Origin: Candidatus Aminicenantes bacterium UBA2199
GTDB taxonomy: Bacteria > Acidobacteriota > Aminicenantia > UBA2199
Length of the DNA: 64,000 nt
NCBI GenBank assembly: GCA_002327965.1
Contig: DCVB01000002.1
Location: 41,924-105,923 of the forward strand
Reading direction: 5' to 3'
Made by a program: the position numbers and the translations under genes. The notes below the pieces were generated by a model. It did not search any database. It saw nothing but the letters and a program-made list of their open reading frames with translations, and was not told where the DNA came from. Positions 34,342-42,762 of the stretch are shown here, one piece after another. The stretch's first letter is position 1. Every line of letters begins with the position of its first letter.

Positions 34342-36156
34342 ATGCGCAAGCGAAAACGTCTTGTCCTGGTCCTGCCCCCGCTCCTGATCCTGATCGCGGC
34401 CGGCTATTTCTGGCTGCGTCCGCGTCCCCATGCCGCCCCTTTTCTGCGCCTGGATGTCGCTTCTTCCCTGCATGATAGAAGCGTGGTCTCCATCCATTCC
34501 CGGAGCGGCGAGATACGCTGGCGCGGTGAACGGAGGCCACAGCGGAGCCGCGTGGCGGGCATCGGCGGCGCCGGTTTCGCGCTGGCGGGGCGGAAGAGCT
34601 TCCCGTTCTCGTTCCCCTGGCGGGGAAACTGCGCGGTCTTCTGTTTCCATGATTTGCGGCCCGACGGCGAATCTCCCATAACCATGGAGCTATGGCGCTT
34701 GCGACGCCAAAAAACCGAGCTCGTTGGCCGGGTGGAGAATCCCGAAGAGCAGGGATATTTCGTGCAAAAGGTCGATGTGAGCCGCGGTGACCGCTTCGAG
34801 CTGCGCTGGAACGGTGCCGGGCGCGTTTTCATAGGCCAGCCGCTGCTGTACCGCGTCCTGCCGGCGGCGGAGCGCCGGACCATCGTCATGCTGGCCGCCG
34901 ACACGCTGCGCGCCGACCAGATCGACGCCCGTGTCAACGATGTCGCCGTGGCGCCGTTCCTTACCCGCTTCGCCGGGGAGTGCGCCCGTTTCGACCGCTG
35001 CCTCAGCCCCAGCACCTGGACCCTGCCCAGCTTCACCAGCCTCTTCACCGCCCGCAACGAGATCATTCATGGCATGAACGCTCCCGGCCTCCTCGATAAA
35101 GGCCAGCCCTTCCTGGTCGAGGCGCTGCGCGACCGCTTCATCACGGTCAATTTCAACGGCGGCCTCTGGTTGCAGTTTCAGTCGGGGTTCCACCGCGGCT
35201 TTGACATCGTGCGCGAAGGGGGATACTTCGGTGAGCACAAGACGGTGATGGCCGACTCGCTGCTGGCAGGGACCCTCGCCCTCCTGGAGCGGGCCGAGTT
35301 TCCCGTTGTTTTCCTTTTCCTGCACACCTACCAGGTGCACACTCCCTACCGGCCGCCCGCTGACCTGCTGCGCCGCCTCGACCCGGGACACCCGGCGCTG
35401 GCCGCCGGAGTTTTTCCGTCCACCCCGCCGACCGCCGAATCCAGTGCCGCCGAGCAGGAACATTATTTCCGGCTCTACCAGGCGGGCGTTTCGCTGCTCG
35501 ATCGGGAGATCGAGAAGTTTTTTGCCGGCCTGAAGCGCGCCGGGCTGTACGAAGGGACGATGTTCATGCTGTTCGGCGACCATGGCGAGGCCTTTGGCGA
35601 GCATGGCGACTGGGAGCACGGAACATCGCTGTTCAACGAGCAGCTGCACGTGCCGCTGCTGCTGCGCTTTCCAGGCGGTCGCTTCGCCGGTTACCGGGCC
35701 GATTTTCCGGTATCGCTGCTCGACCTGTTCCCAACCCTGCTCGATTTTCTGGACATCCAGCCGCCGGCAACAAAGCTCGACGGCGTCAGCCTGATGCCGG
35801 CCCTGACGACGGGGTGGCAGCGGCCCGAGCCAGTCGTCTCCTCCCTGATGAACTGCTGGTACGACGAAAATGTGCCGCCGCAATTGGCGCTCAGCTTTGC
35901 CCGCTGGAAGATCATCGTCACTTTCGACGAGGCCTCCGGCGACCCTGGCCCGCCGCAGGCCTACGACCTGCAACTCGATCCGCGAGAGCGGACGCCCCTG
36001 GCCGACCTGCCGCCCGACGCCTGGCGCCAGGCGCTGCCCATCGTCCTCCTGCACCAGGATTATCTGAAGACGCAGCGACCGGCAAGGGGAAAAGGGGATG
36101 TCGACGGCATGGACCCGGAGCTGCGCGAGGAACTGAAAGCCCTGGGCTACCTGTAA
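34342..36156 (+). CDS. Membrane-anchored sulfatase-fold protein with Thr nucleophile
   Basis: 604 residues. RKRKRLVLVLPPLLILIAAGYFW is a positively charged start plus one membrane helix. About 150 residues of beta-rich domain follow. The alkaline-phosphatase-superfamily domain has IVMLAADTLRADQID, then STWTLPSFTSLFTARN with Thr at the usual formylglycine position, FLFLHTYQVHTPYRPP, and LFGDHGEAFGEHGDWEHG. It ends ELKALGYL. The pattern resembles LtaS/OpgB-like transferases more than sulfatases. Phosphotransfer to a surface polymer is a reasonable inference. It stands alone, divergent from the SDR/GMC unit and convergent with a GT-C gene. Confidence 0.8.
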   Translation: MRKRKRLVLVLPPLLILIAAGYFWLRPRPHAAPFLRLDVASSLHDRSVVSIHSRSGEIRWRGERRPQRSRVAGIGGAGFALAGRKSFPFSFPWRGNCAVFCFHDLRPDGESPITMELWRLRRQKTELVGRVENPEEQGYFVQKVDVSRGDRFELRWNGAGRVFIGQPLLYRVLPAAERRTIVMLAADTLRADQIDARVNDVAVAPFLTRFAGECARFDRCLSPSTWTLPSFTSLFTARNEIIHGMNAPGLLDKGQPFLVEALRDRFITVNFNGGLWLQFQSGFHRGFDIVREGGYFGEHKTVMADSLLAGTLALLERAEFPVVFLFLHTYQVHTPYRPPADLLRRLDPGHPALAAGVFPSTPPTAESSAAEQEHYFRLYQAGVSLLDREIEKFFAGLKRAGLYEGTMFMLFGDHGEAFGEHGDWEHGTSLFNEQLHVPLLLRFPGGRFAGYRADFPVSLLDLFPTLLDFLDIQPPATKLDGVSLMPALTTGWQRPEPVVSSLMNCWYDENVPPQLALSFARWKIIVTFDEASGDPGPPQAYDLQLDPRERTPLADLPPDAWRQALPIVLLHQDYLKTQRPARGKGDVDGMDPELREELKALGYL

Positions 36157-36168
36157 GCGGCGCGGCCT

Positions 36169-37872
36169 TTACTCGGCGCGGCGGCGGCCGAGCACTTCGT
36201 AAAACTCGATGGCCGGCGAGACGAAGTCGCAGGCATACATCGGATCGAGAGCGGCGTAGAAATCCCGGTTGAGAAAGGACGAATCAAAGACACGCAGCCG
36301 CTTGAACCGACGCGGGTTGCGGCGGATCATGTTCCACAGGCGCAGCCGGTCGGCGGCCTTTTCCCCCAGGCGCACGTCGCGCAGAAAAACCAGGCTGCTC
36401 AGGCAGAGGACATCGCCGCGACCGATGCGGCCGTCCTGCCATTCCCTGACGGCCCGGCCCAGATCGCGAGCCTCCACGGTAAAGCGGTCGCGGTTGAAAA
36501 GCGGCATGTAGGCTTTCTCCATCACCTTCGCCAGGGGAACCGCGAACGGCATCGGCCCGGGGCTGCCGGCCGGGACGATGTAGCCGCGGTCAAAGATCGG
36601 GTCGACAAGGATGATGCGGCTTCCCCGCGGCAGGGCCTGGTCCGCCCAGCGGGCGGCGCTGAGGCGCGTGTCCCTGCGGAAGCGGTCAACGGTCGTCATG
36701 TCGTAAGCCAGCGTATAGGCCAGAACGAGGAGGGCCGTTGCCCGGGCCGCCGTCCGCCAGTGGCGATGCGCCGCCGCCCAGGCCCGGTCGAAGCCGCGCG
36801 AGGCCAGGATGAGCAGGATCGGCAGCGCCGGCAGATAGTAGCGGGTGGGGACGAATTTCCACGAGGCGATTATTCCCAGGTAGAGGAGGGGGAAGGAGAG
36901 GCCGAGCAGCACGCGCAGCTTCGGCGTGTGACGGACGAAATGGACCAGCGAGGCCAGCATGGCCAGGTAGAGCGGCAACCCGAAAGAGAATGGGAAGGCG
37001 GCGAACAGCTGGTAGACATAAGGATGATACGGCCAGCCGGCCGGGGAAAGGTCGAAGCCGTAGTGTCCTCCCCTGACATGGCGCGCCTCGAAGAAATAGG
37101 CGTCCACCGTCTTTTTGAGATGAATCAGCGAAAAAGGAGAGACAAGGAAGAAGCCAGCCAGGGCCGCCGCACCGGCCGGGATCAGCAGCAGCGCGGCCTG
37201 GCCCAGAGAGCCGATGCGTTTCTCGCGCCAGGCGGCAAAGGCGGCAATGACCAGCCATACGGCGGCGAGCAGGCCGTTGAACTTGACACCCACGGCCACG
37301 CCCACCACCAGGCCGGCGAGCAGGAAACGCCTCAAGTCGGGAACGAGGTAGGCGCGTACGGCAAGCCAGAAACAGGTGGTGACCCAGAAGACGAGGCCGA
37401 TGTCGCTGGTTCCGAAATGGGAGTGCCAGGCATGAATGGGAAGCAGGGCGACGCCCCACGCCGCCCAGGCGCCGGAACGCTCCTCGGTGAAGAGGTCTCT
37501 CGCCGCCAGATAGGCCACGACGATGGTCAGGGTGCCGAACAGGACGCTCCACAGGCGGTTGACCAGCAGGATGGTGTGGGGCTCGAGCGTCACACCCAGC
37601 AGGCTCAGCAGCTGGGCGCCGAAAAAATTCAGATAGAAGGTCAGGCCGGAATAGTTATAGAAGCGGGTGTCGAGGTCGTTCCAGCGCAGGGAGGCGCTGA
37701 TGTTCCAGACGTTCAGCTCGTCGGGACTGAGGTCGACGCGCGGGAAGCCCCAATGAATGCCCCACAGGCGCAGGGCCAGCCCCACCAACAGCGCCCCGGC
37801 TAGGGCGATCAGCGGCGCCGGGACTCCGAGGTATCCTTTTCTTATGCCGGGATTGTTCAGTCGTTCGGACAT
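36169..37872 (-). CDS. Membrane glycosyltransferase (GT39/PMT_2-like)
   Basis: 567 residues with about eleven hydrophobic segments. The first periplasmic loop has FPRVDLSPDELNVWNIS, with the Asp-Glu pair at the position used by protein O-mannosyltransferases and ArnT. FYNYSGLTFYLNFFGAQLL follows. HLKKTVDAYFFEARHVRGGHYGFD and VPTRYYLPALPILLILAS are further PMT_2-like blocks, and the C terminus is soluble. It is the clearest GT39-type member of the five GT-C proteins in the window. Its promoter leaves only six bases between the -10 and the ATG. Confidence 0.7.
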   Translation of the reverse strand: MSERLNNPGIRKGYLGVPAPLIALAGALLVGLALRLWGIHWGFPRVDLSPDELNVWNISASLRWNDLDTRFYNYSGLTFYLNFFGAQLLSLLGVTLEPHTILLVNRLWSVLFGTLTIVVAYLAARDLFTEERSGAWAAWGVALLPIHAWHSHFGTSDIGLVFWVTTCFWLAVRAYLVPDLRRFLLAGLVVGVAVGVKFNGLLAAVWLVIAAFAAWREKRIGSLGQAALLLIPAGAAALAGFFLVSPFSLIHLKKTVDAYFFEARHVRGGHYGFDLSPAGWPYHPYVYQLFAAFPFSFGLPLYLAMLASLVHFVRHTPKLRVLLGLSFPLLYLGIIASWKFVPTRYYLPALPILLILASRGFDRAWAAAHRHWRTAARATALLVLAYTLAYDMTTVDRFRRDTRLSAARWADQALPRGSRIILVDPIFDRGYIVPAGSPGPMPFAVPLAKVMEKAYMPLFNRDRFTVEARDLGRAVREWQDGRIGRGDVLCLSSLVFLRDVRLGEKAADRLRLWNMIRRNPRRFKRLRVFDSSFLNRDFYAALDPMYACDFVSPAIEFYEVLGRRRAE

Positions 37873-37878
37873 GGCGGC

Positions 37879-37907
37879 ATTATAGGGTATTCTGCCGCCG
37901 AATTCAA
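37879..37907 (-). promoter_or_regulatory. Promoter of the 37872 GT39-like gene, predicted leaderless
   Basis: TTGAAT (37902-37907), 17 bp, TATAAT (37879-37884) on the minus strand, then six bases to the ATG. Confidence 0.7.
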
Positions 37908-37939
37908 CGGAAATGAGCTTGACTTTTTACGGCTCTCGC

Positions 37940-38695
37940 TTATTCCTGCCGGGCGGCGAGCAGTTCGTTCACGCGGCGCGCTGTTTCGCGGAAATCAGCG
38001 GCCAGGCGCCGGTAGTTCTTCAGAAACTCGTCCAGGAAAGGATAGCCGGTCCGGTAACGCTCGGCGAGCATGAAGGCCATGCGCTGGTCGCGATCGGCGG
38101 CCAGGCCGCGGACGTTTCTCCGCAGTTCGCTGAATTCATCGAAAGGGGAGGCATCGCCATCCCTGTCCCGCCATCTCCTTTCCAGGGTCCGGATGTGCCG
38201 CAACTCCCTTTCGCTCAGGTCGGCGTGGAACATGGCCCGGTTCAGGGCCTCCTCCCCGGTAGCGGGCGACTCCTCCAGTGTGGCGAGCAGCCGGGCGATC
38301 TTTTCCTTGCCGGCCCGGGCCTGGTCGTACTCGTCCTGGAACGTATGGCCGATCTCCAGGGTCATGCCCAGGATGAAGTGGCTGACGAGTTCCTGGAATT
38401 CCCGCGTGTCCCCGTCGGGATCGGTCTGCCGCAGGGCCTGGCGCATGAAGTCCAGGACCTGGTCGCGGCCGCCGGCGGGAAGACGGCGACGGATGCGCTC
38501 ATGGGCCTGAACGCACAGGTAATCGGTTTCGCCCCGGGCGCGGTCCTCGTTCCTGTCCGCGATGCGCCGCAGCGCCTCCTCGGTCATGGCCAGGCGGATC
38601 TTCTGCTCGTCGCAGCAGGTGATGCCGCTGGGAGCGATCTCCGGCACGGGGAAAAACAGGCGGAATAGCAGGAAAGCGGCCAGAAGGCGCAGCAT
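37940..38695 (-). CDS. Secreted or lipid-free exported protein of unknown function
   Basis: 251 residues. MLRLLAAFLLFRLFFPVPEI looks like a signal peptide. The rest is highly charged and helical, rich in Arg, Glu and Asp, for example ITCCDEQKIRLAMTEEAL with a CC pair after the signal, then RIRRRLPAGGRDQVLDFMRQ and ERYRTGYPFLDEFLKNYRRL. No known domain is recognised. It follows the GT39-like gene on the same strand and has its own leaderless-type promoter, which is divergent from the pepD promoter. Confidence 0.65.
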   Translation of the reverse strand: MLRLLAAFLLFRLFFPVPEIAPSGITCCDEQKIRLAMTEEALRRIADRNEDRARGETDYLCVQAHERIRRRLPAGGRDQVLDFMRQALRQTDPDGDTREFQELVSHFILGMTLEIGHTFQDEYDQARAGKEKIARLLATLEESPATGEEALNRAMFHADLSERELRHIRTLERRWRDRDGDASPFDEFSELRRNVRGLAADRDQRMAFMLAERYRTGYPFLDEFLKNYRRLAADFRETARRVNELLAARQE

Positions 38696-38703
38696 GTGTC
38701 GCC

Positions 38704-38732
38704 ATTGTAATCCGGATGGCGGCGGTTTTCAA
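38704..38732 (-). promoter_or_regulatory. Promoter of the 38695 gene, predicted leaderless
   Basis: TTGAAA (38727-38732), 17 bp, TACAAT (38704-38709) on the minus strand, then eight bases to the ATG. Confidence 0.65.
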
Positions 38733-38768
38733 GCAAACGGCGGCCGGAATGGGGGGCCCCGGGCGGGA

Positions 38769-38797
38769 TTGACTTTCAGGGTCGATTCCATTATAGT
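38769..38797 (+). promoter_or_regulatory. Promoter of pepD (normal leader)
   Basis: TTGACT (38769-38774), 17 bp, TATAGT (38792-38797), then about 30 bases of leader with AAGGAG (38822-38827). Confidence 0.7.
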
Positions 38798-38834
38798 TTT
38801 TTTTCTGAAACGTTTTCCGCCAAGGAGCGATACA

Positions 38835-40289
38835 ATGAATATCCAACATCAAAAGACGAAGCAGATCCTGGACCTGTTCGAGAGGATCAGCGCCATCCCG
38901 CGCTGTTCCAAGCATGAAGAGAAGATCGGCGCTTTCCTGCTCGACTGGGCCAAGAAGAACGGCCTGCAGTCCAAGCAGGACAAGATCGGCAACGTGCTGA
39001 TCAGGGTCCCGGCCAGCCCGGGATACGAGAAGTCGGCGATCGTCGTCATCCAGGGGCACATGGACATGGTCTGCGAGAAGACAGCCGATTCGCCCCATGA
39101 TTTTTCCAAGGACCCGATCCGCTTTGTTTTCGACGGCGAATGGCTGATGGCCGACCACACGACGCTGGGAGCCGACAACGGCATCGCCCTGGCCATGGCC
39201 ATGGTGCTGGCCCTGGACAAGGAGGCGGCCCATCCGCCGCTGGAACTGCTGTTCACCGTTGACGAGGAGACCGGGCTGACCGGCGCCAACGCCCTGGATG
39301 GCGACTTCATCGAGGGCAAGATCCTGCTCAACGTCGACTCCGAGGACGAGGGCGTGTTCACCGTCGGCTGCGCCGGCGGGCGTGACACGCGCATCAGCCT
39401 GGCCGTGCACTACGAGGACGCCCCCGAAGGCTTCGTCATGGCGCGCCTCAAGGCCGGCGGCATGAACGGCGGACACTCCGGGGTCAACATCAACGATGAG
39501 CGCGCCAATGCCATCCGCGTCCTGGTGCGGGCGTTGATGCAGGTGCGCCGCGAAACCGATGTCCGCCTGGCCGACATCTCCGGCGGCACGGCGCACAACG
39601 CCATCCCCCGCGACGCCTGGGCCGACATATTCATCCCCCGTGACAGCTTCAAGGACATTGAGCGCATCGTCTCCGAACAGGAGGGAATGTTCCGGGCCGA
39701 ATTCAAAAAGACCGATCCCAACCTGAAGGTCGGCGTTGAGCTCCAGCTCGAGACCATGGGCAAGCGCCCGCTCAACACCGCCGACAGCGGCCGCATCCTC
39801 GACCTGCTCCTGGCGTTGCCCCACGGCGTAGCCGCCATGTCCGCCGAGATCAAGGGGTTGGTCGAAACCTCCAACAACGAGGCCAGCGTCCGCATCACCA
39901 ACAGCAAGCTGGAGATCGTGACCAGCCAGCGCAGCTCGGTCATGTCGCGCCTGCACGCCCTGACCTGGAGGATCGAAGCGATCGCCCGCCTCGCCGGCGC
40001 CGATGCCGTCAGCGGCAACGGCTATCCCGCCTGGCAGCCCAACCTGCAGTCGCCGCTGCTGGCGCGCTGCAAGGACGTCTATCGCAAGCTGTTCGGCAAG
40101 GAGCCGCTGGTGGAGGTCATCCATGCCGGGCTGGAATGCGGCATCATCGGCGACAAGAAAGAGGGCATGGACATGATCTCGTTCGGCCCCACCCTCAAGA
40201 ATCCCCATGCGCCCGACGAAAAGATCCATGTGGGGTCGATCGGCAAGGTTTGGGACTTCATGGTGGCGATGTTGAAAAGCATGAAGTGA
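38835..40289 (+). CDS. pepD: Aminoacyl-histidine dipeptidase (Xaa-His dipeptidase, M20 family)
   Basis: 484 residues starting MNIQHQKTKQILDLFERISA, with AAGGAG eight bases upstream. IPRCSKHEEKIGAFL, VIQGHMDMVCEK (first metal His-x-Asp), TTLGADNGIALAMAM, LFTVDEETGLTGA (catalytic Glu) and LLNVDSEDEGVFTVGCAGG are PepD motifs. HAGLECGIIGDKKEGMDMIS near the C terminus is the last metal region. It cleaves dipeptides in the cytoplasm. It fits a peptide-using metabolism together with the S9 and S46 peptidases further on. Confidence 0.92.
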   Translation: MNIQHQKTKQILDLFERISAIPRCSKHEEKIGAFLLDWAKKNGLQSKQDKIGNVLIRVPASPGYEKSAIVVIQGHMDMVCEKTADSPHDFSKDPIRFVFDGEWLMADHTTLGADNGIALAMAMVLALDKEAAHPPLELLFTVDEETGLTGANALDGDFIEGKILLNVDSEDEGVFTVGCAGGRDTRISLAVHYEDAPEGFVMARLKAGGMNGGHSGVNINDERANAIRVLVRALMQVRRETDVRLADISGGTAHNAIPRDAWADIFIPRDSFKDIERIVSEQEGMFRAEFKKTDPNLKVGVELQLETMGKRPLNTADSGRILDLLLALPHGVAAMSAEIKGLVETSNNEASVRITNSKLEIVTSQRSSVMSRLHALTWRIEAIARLAGADAVSGNGYPAWQPNLQSPLLARCKDVYRKLFGKEPLVEVIHAGLECGIIGDKKEGMDMISFGPTLKNPHAPDEKIHVGSIGKVWDFMVAMLKSMK

Positions 40290-40305
40290 TCCCCGGCCGG
40301 CGCCA

Positions 40306-40334
40306 TTGACCGCCGCTGGGCAATCCGCTAGAAT
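40306..40334 (+). promoter_or_regulatory. Promoter of the DUF362 gene, predicted leaderless
   Basis: TTGACC (40306-40311), 17 bp, TAGAAT (40329-40334), then six bases to the ATG at 40341. Confidence 0.7.
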
Positions 40335-40340
40335 GGTCCC

Positions 40341-41234
40341 ATGAAAAGAAGAACATTTGTCCGCAACGGCATGCTGGTTTCTTCGGGGCTGCTCATGTCG
40401 CCGCTGGTTCGCGCTCAGGCGGGAACTGTCGGCCAGGCCGACGTGATCCAGGTCAAGGGGGCTTCGCCTTACGAGATCACCCAGCGGGCCGTGGCCGAAC
40501 TGGGCGGCATGAAGCGCTTCATCTCCCGCGGCGATGTGGTCATGGTCAAGCCCAATATCGGCTGGAACCGCACGCCGGAGCAGGCCGCCTGCACCCATCC
40601 CGAGGTGCTGCGCGCCGTCATCGAGCTCGCCTTCGCCGCCGGGGCCAGGAAGGTCGTGGTCATGGACAACACCTGCCACAAGGCCGAAGACTGCTACCAG
40701 CGCAGCGGCATCGAGGCCATGGCGCGCCGGGCGGGGGCCGAGGTCCGCTTCAGCGACGAGAACCGCCTGGTGCTGCATGACTTCAAGGGCGAGGTCCTCG
40801 GCAAGTGGCCGGTGTACCGCGACCACCTCGAGGTGGACAAGTTCATCAACGTGCCGATCCTCAAGCACCACGGCAGCTCGGGGCTGACCATTGCCATGAA
40901 GAACCTCTACGGCATCCTGGGCGGCAACCGCGGCAAGCTGCACCGCGACATGGGCGAGAACATCGCCGACCTGGCCAACGGCTTCCGCAGCCACCTGGTC
41001 GTGATCGATGCCTGGCGAGTCCTGGTCCGCAATGGCCCGGTGGGCGGCCGGCTGAGCGACGTGGAGGAAAGGCGCTCGGTCATCGCCTCGCCGCAGATCA
41101 TGCACGCCGACGTGGCCGCCGCCGCGCTGTTCGGCCGCGACGCCCGCCAGATCGAGTTCCTGCAGGCGGCCCACGAGCGCAAGATGGGCGAGATCGACAT
41201 CGCCAAGATCGCGCTCAAGAGCCTTTCCGCCTGA
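40341..41234 (+). CDS. Tat-exported DUF362 protein
   Basis: 297 residues. The N terminus MKRRTFVRNGMLVSSGLLM has a twin-arginine motif and hydrophobic stretch ending at VRAQ, so Tat export is likely; tatA/B and tatC are about 14 kb away. The mature part has MVKPNIGWNRTPEQAACTHP, VVMDNTCHKAEDCYQRSGI, NVPILKHHGSSGLTIAMKNL and MGENIADLAN, characteristic of DUF362. Members are often found with ferredoxin-like proteins. The polyferredoxin gene starts six bases after its stop. Redox function is inferred; no cofactor motif is visible in this protein. Confidence 0.85.
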   Translation: MKRRTFVRNGMLVSSGLLMSPLVRAQAGTVGQADVIQVKGASPYEITQRAVAELGGMKRFISRGDVVMVKPNIGWNRTPEQAACTHPEVLRAVIELAFAAGARKVVVMDNTCHKAEDCYQRSGIEAMARRAGAEVRFSDENRLVLHDFKGEVLGKWPVYRDHLEVDKFINVPILKHHGSSGLTIAMKNLYGILGGNRGKLHRDMGENIADLANGFRSHLVVIDAWRVLVRNGPVGGRLSDVEERRSVIASPQIMHADVAAAALFGRDARQIEFLQAAHERKMGEIDIAKIALKSLSA

Positions 41235-41240
41235 CCGTCC

Positions 41241-42761
41241 ATGGACAGGAGAACGGGTCGGCTGCTGCAGCGGTCGCGCATCCTCAGCCAGATCCTTTTC
41301 ACCGTCATCTTCTTCTTCCTCCTCGTACGCAGCGGCGGGGGTGACGCGGCGCGCCTGCCCTGGGCCGGACTTTTCTTCTATTTCGACCCGCTTTTCCTGT
41401 GGGTCGTCCTGCTGGCCGGGCCTTTCCTGCGCATCTTCCTGCTCGCGCTGGCGCCGCTGCTGCTGACCCTGCTGCTCGGGCGTTTCTTCTGCGGCTGGGT
41501 GTGCCCCCTGGGAGCCTTGAACCAGTTCTTCACCTGGCTGGGCTCGCGCCGCAGGCAGCGCCTCGTCCCGGTCGCCCGCAAGCCCTTGCGCTTGAAATAC
41601 CTGCTGCTCGTCGCCCTGCTGGCCGCCTCGCTCTTCACCGTTCAGCTCCTGGGCTGGCTCGATCCGTTTTCCCTGCTCACTCGCAGTGCCGCCACCGTGG
41701 TCCTGCCGGGCGCGAACGCCCTTCTGCAGCAGGCCCTGCTGGCGGGTCCGGAACCGCTCTATGAACTCGGGCGCCGCGTTCTGCTCACCGTGACGCAGCG
41801 AACCTTCCTGCAGGCGGCCGGCATCGGCGTCATTTTCCTCGGCCTGCTGCTGCTGAACCTCCATCGCCGCCGCTTTTTTTGCAATTATTTGTGCCCCCTG
41901 GGGGGCTTGTACGGCCTGCTGGGCCGCTGGTCGCTTTTGCGCCTGGCGATCAACCCGAAATGCCGCTCATGCAACGCCTGCGCCGGGCATTGCACCTATT
42001 ACGGCAGTCCCTTCAAGGACTACCTTAAGTCGGAATGCGTCGTATGCTTCAACTGCGTCGTCGATTGTCCCGAGGCGGCCATCGACCTGCGCTTCGGCTT
42101 TCCCGGCGCCGGCCGCCGCCCTGCCCTGGATCTGGGCCGCCGCCGCCTTTTGGGCGCTTCCGCCGTCGGCCTGGCCGCCGCCGCCTTGCCCCTGGTCGCC
42201 CCGGCCCGCAGCTCCAGGACCCATGCCTTCCTGCGACCGCCCGGCGCGGTCAGTGAGAAAAAATTCCTGGAGAAATGCATCCGTTGCGGCGCCTGCATGC
42301 AGGCCTGCCCGACCAACGCCCTGCAGCCGGCTGTCTTCCAGGCCGGGTTGGAGGGAGTTTGGACCCCCGTGCTGGTGCCGACCAGCGGCTACTGCGAATA
42401 CGAGTGCCACCGCTGCACCCAGGTCTGCCCGACCCGCGCCCTGGCCCGGCTGACCCTGGAGGAGAAGAAGCAGTTCAAGATCGGCACCGCGGTCATCGAC
42501 CGCAGCGCCTGCTACACCTATGCCGATGGCTACAACTGCGCTGTCTGCGAGGAGCATTGCCCGGTACCTGAAAAAGCCATCCGTTTGCGCGATGTCGAGG
42601 TGCATGATTTCCGCGGCCGGCTCAGGAAAGTCCGGCAGATCTACGTCGTTCCCGACCTGTGCATCGGCTGCGGCATCTGCGAGAGCGTTTGCCCGCGCAG
42701 CGATATCCCCGCCATCCGCGTCGGCGCCGAGGAGGAGCAGCGGGAGATCCCGTCCGGCTGA
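41241..42761 (+). CDS. NapH-like membrane polyferredoxin fused to a NapG/MauM-like ferredoxin domain
   Basis: 506 residues. The N-terminal half has four or five helices with CGWVCPLGALNQFF and CNYLCPLGGLYGLL (NapH/YccM-type), followed by CRSCNACAGHC and CVVCFNCVVDCPEAA clusters. At about residue 297 a twin-arginine-like GRRRLLGASAVGLAAAAL occurs inside the chain. The C-terminal half resembles NapG/MauM: RPPGAVSEKKFLEKCIRCGA, then CHRCTQVCPTRAL, CAVCEEHCPVPEKA and CIGCGICESVCPRS. This would be a membrane electron-transfer protein with several 4Fe-4S clusters, some periplasmic. It is cotranscribed with the DUF362 gene. Confidence 0.85.
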   Translation: MDRRTGRLLQRSRILSQILFTVIFFFLLVRSGGGDAARLPWAGLFFYFDPLFLWVVLLAGPFLRIFLLALAPLLLTLLLGRFFCGWVCPLGALNQFFTWLGSRRRQRLVPVARKPLRLKYLLLVALLAASLFTVQLLGWLDPFSLLTRSAATVVLPGANALLQQALLAGPEPLYELGRRVLLTVTQRTFLQAAGIGVIFLGLLLLNLHRRRFFCNYLCPLGGLYGLLGRWSLLRLAINPKCRSCNACAGHCTYYGSPFKDYLKSECVVCFNCVVDCPEAAIDLRFGFPGAGRRPALDLGRRRLLGASAVGLAAAALPLVAPARSSRTHAFLRPPGAVSEKKFLEKCIRCGACMQACPTNALQPAVFQAGLEGVWTPVLVPTSGYCEYECHRCTQVCPTRALARLTLEEKKQFKIGTAVIDRSACYTYADGYNCAVCEEHCPVPEKAIRLRDVEVHDFRGRLRKVRQIYVVPDLCIGCGICESVCPRSDIPAIRVGAEEEQREIPSG

Positions 42762-42762
42762 C

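Noticed and set aside
38499..41864. A very long open frame (about 1121 codons) on the minus strand opposite pepD and the DUF362 gene
   Set aside because: It is antisense to two well-recognised genes, is made of low-complexity Gln/Glu/Ala/Gly-rich sequence and has no domain. Long antisense frames are expected in GC-rich DNA.
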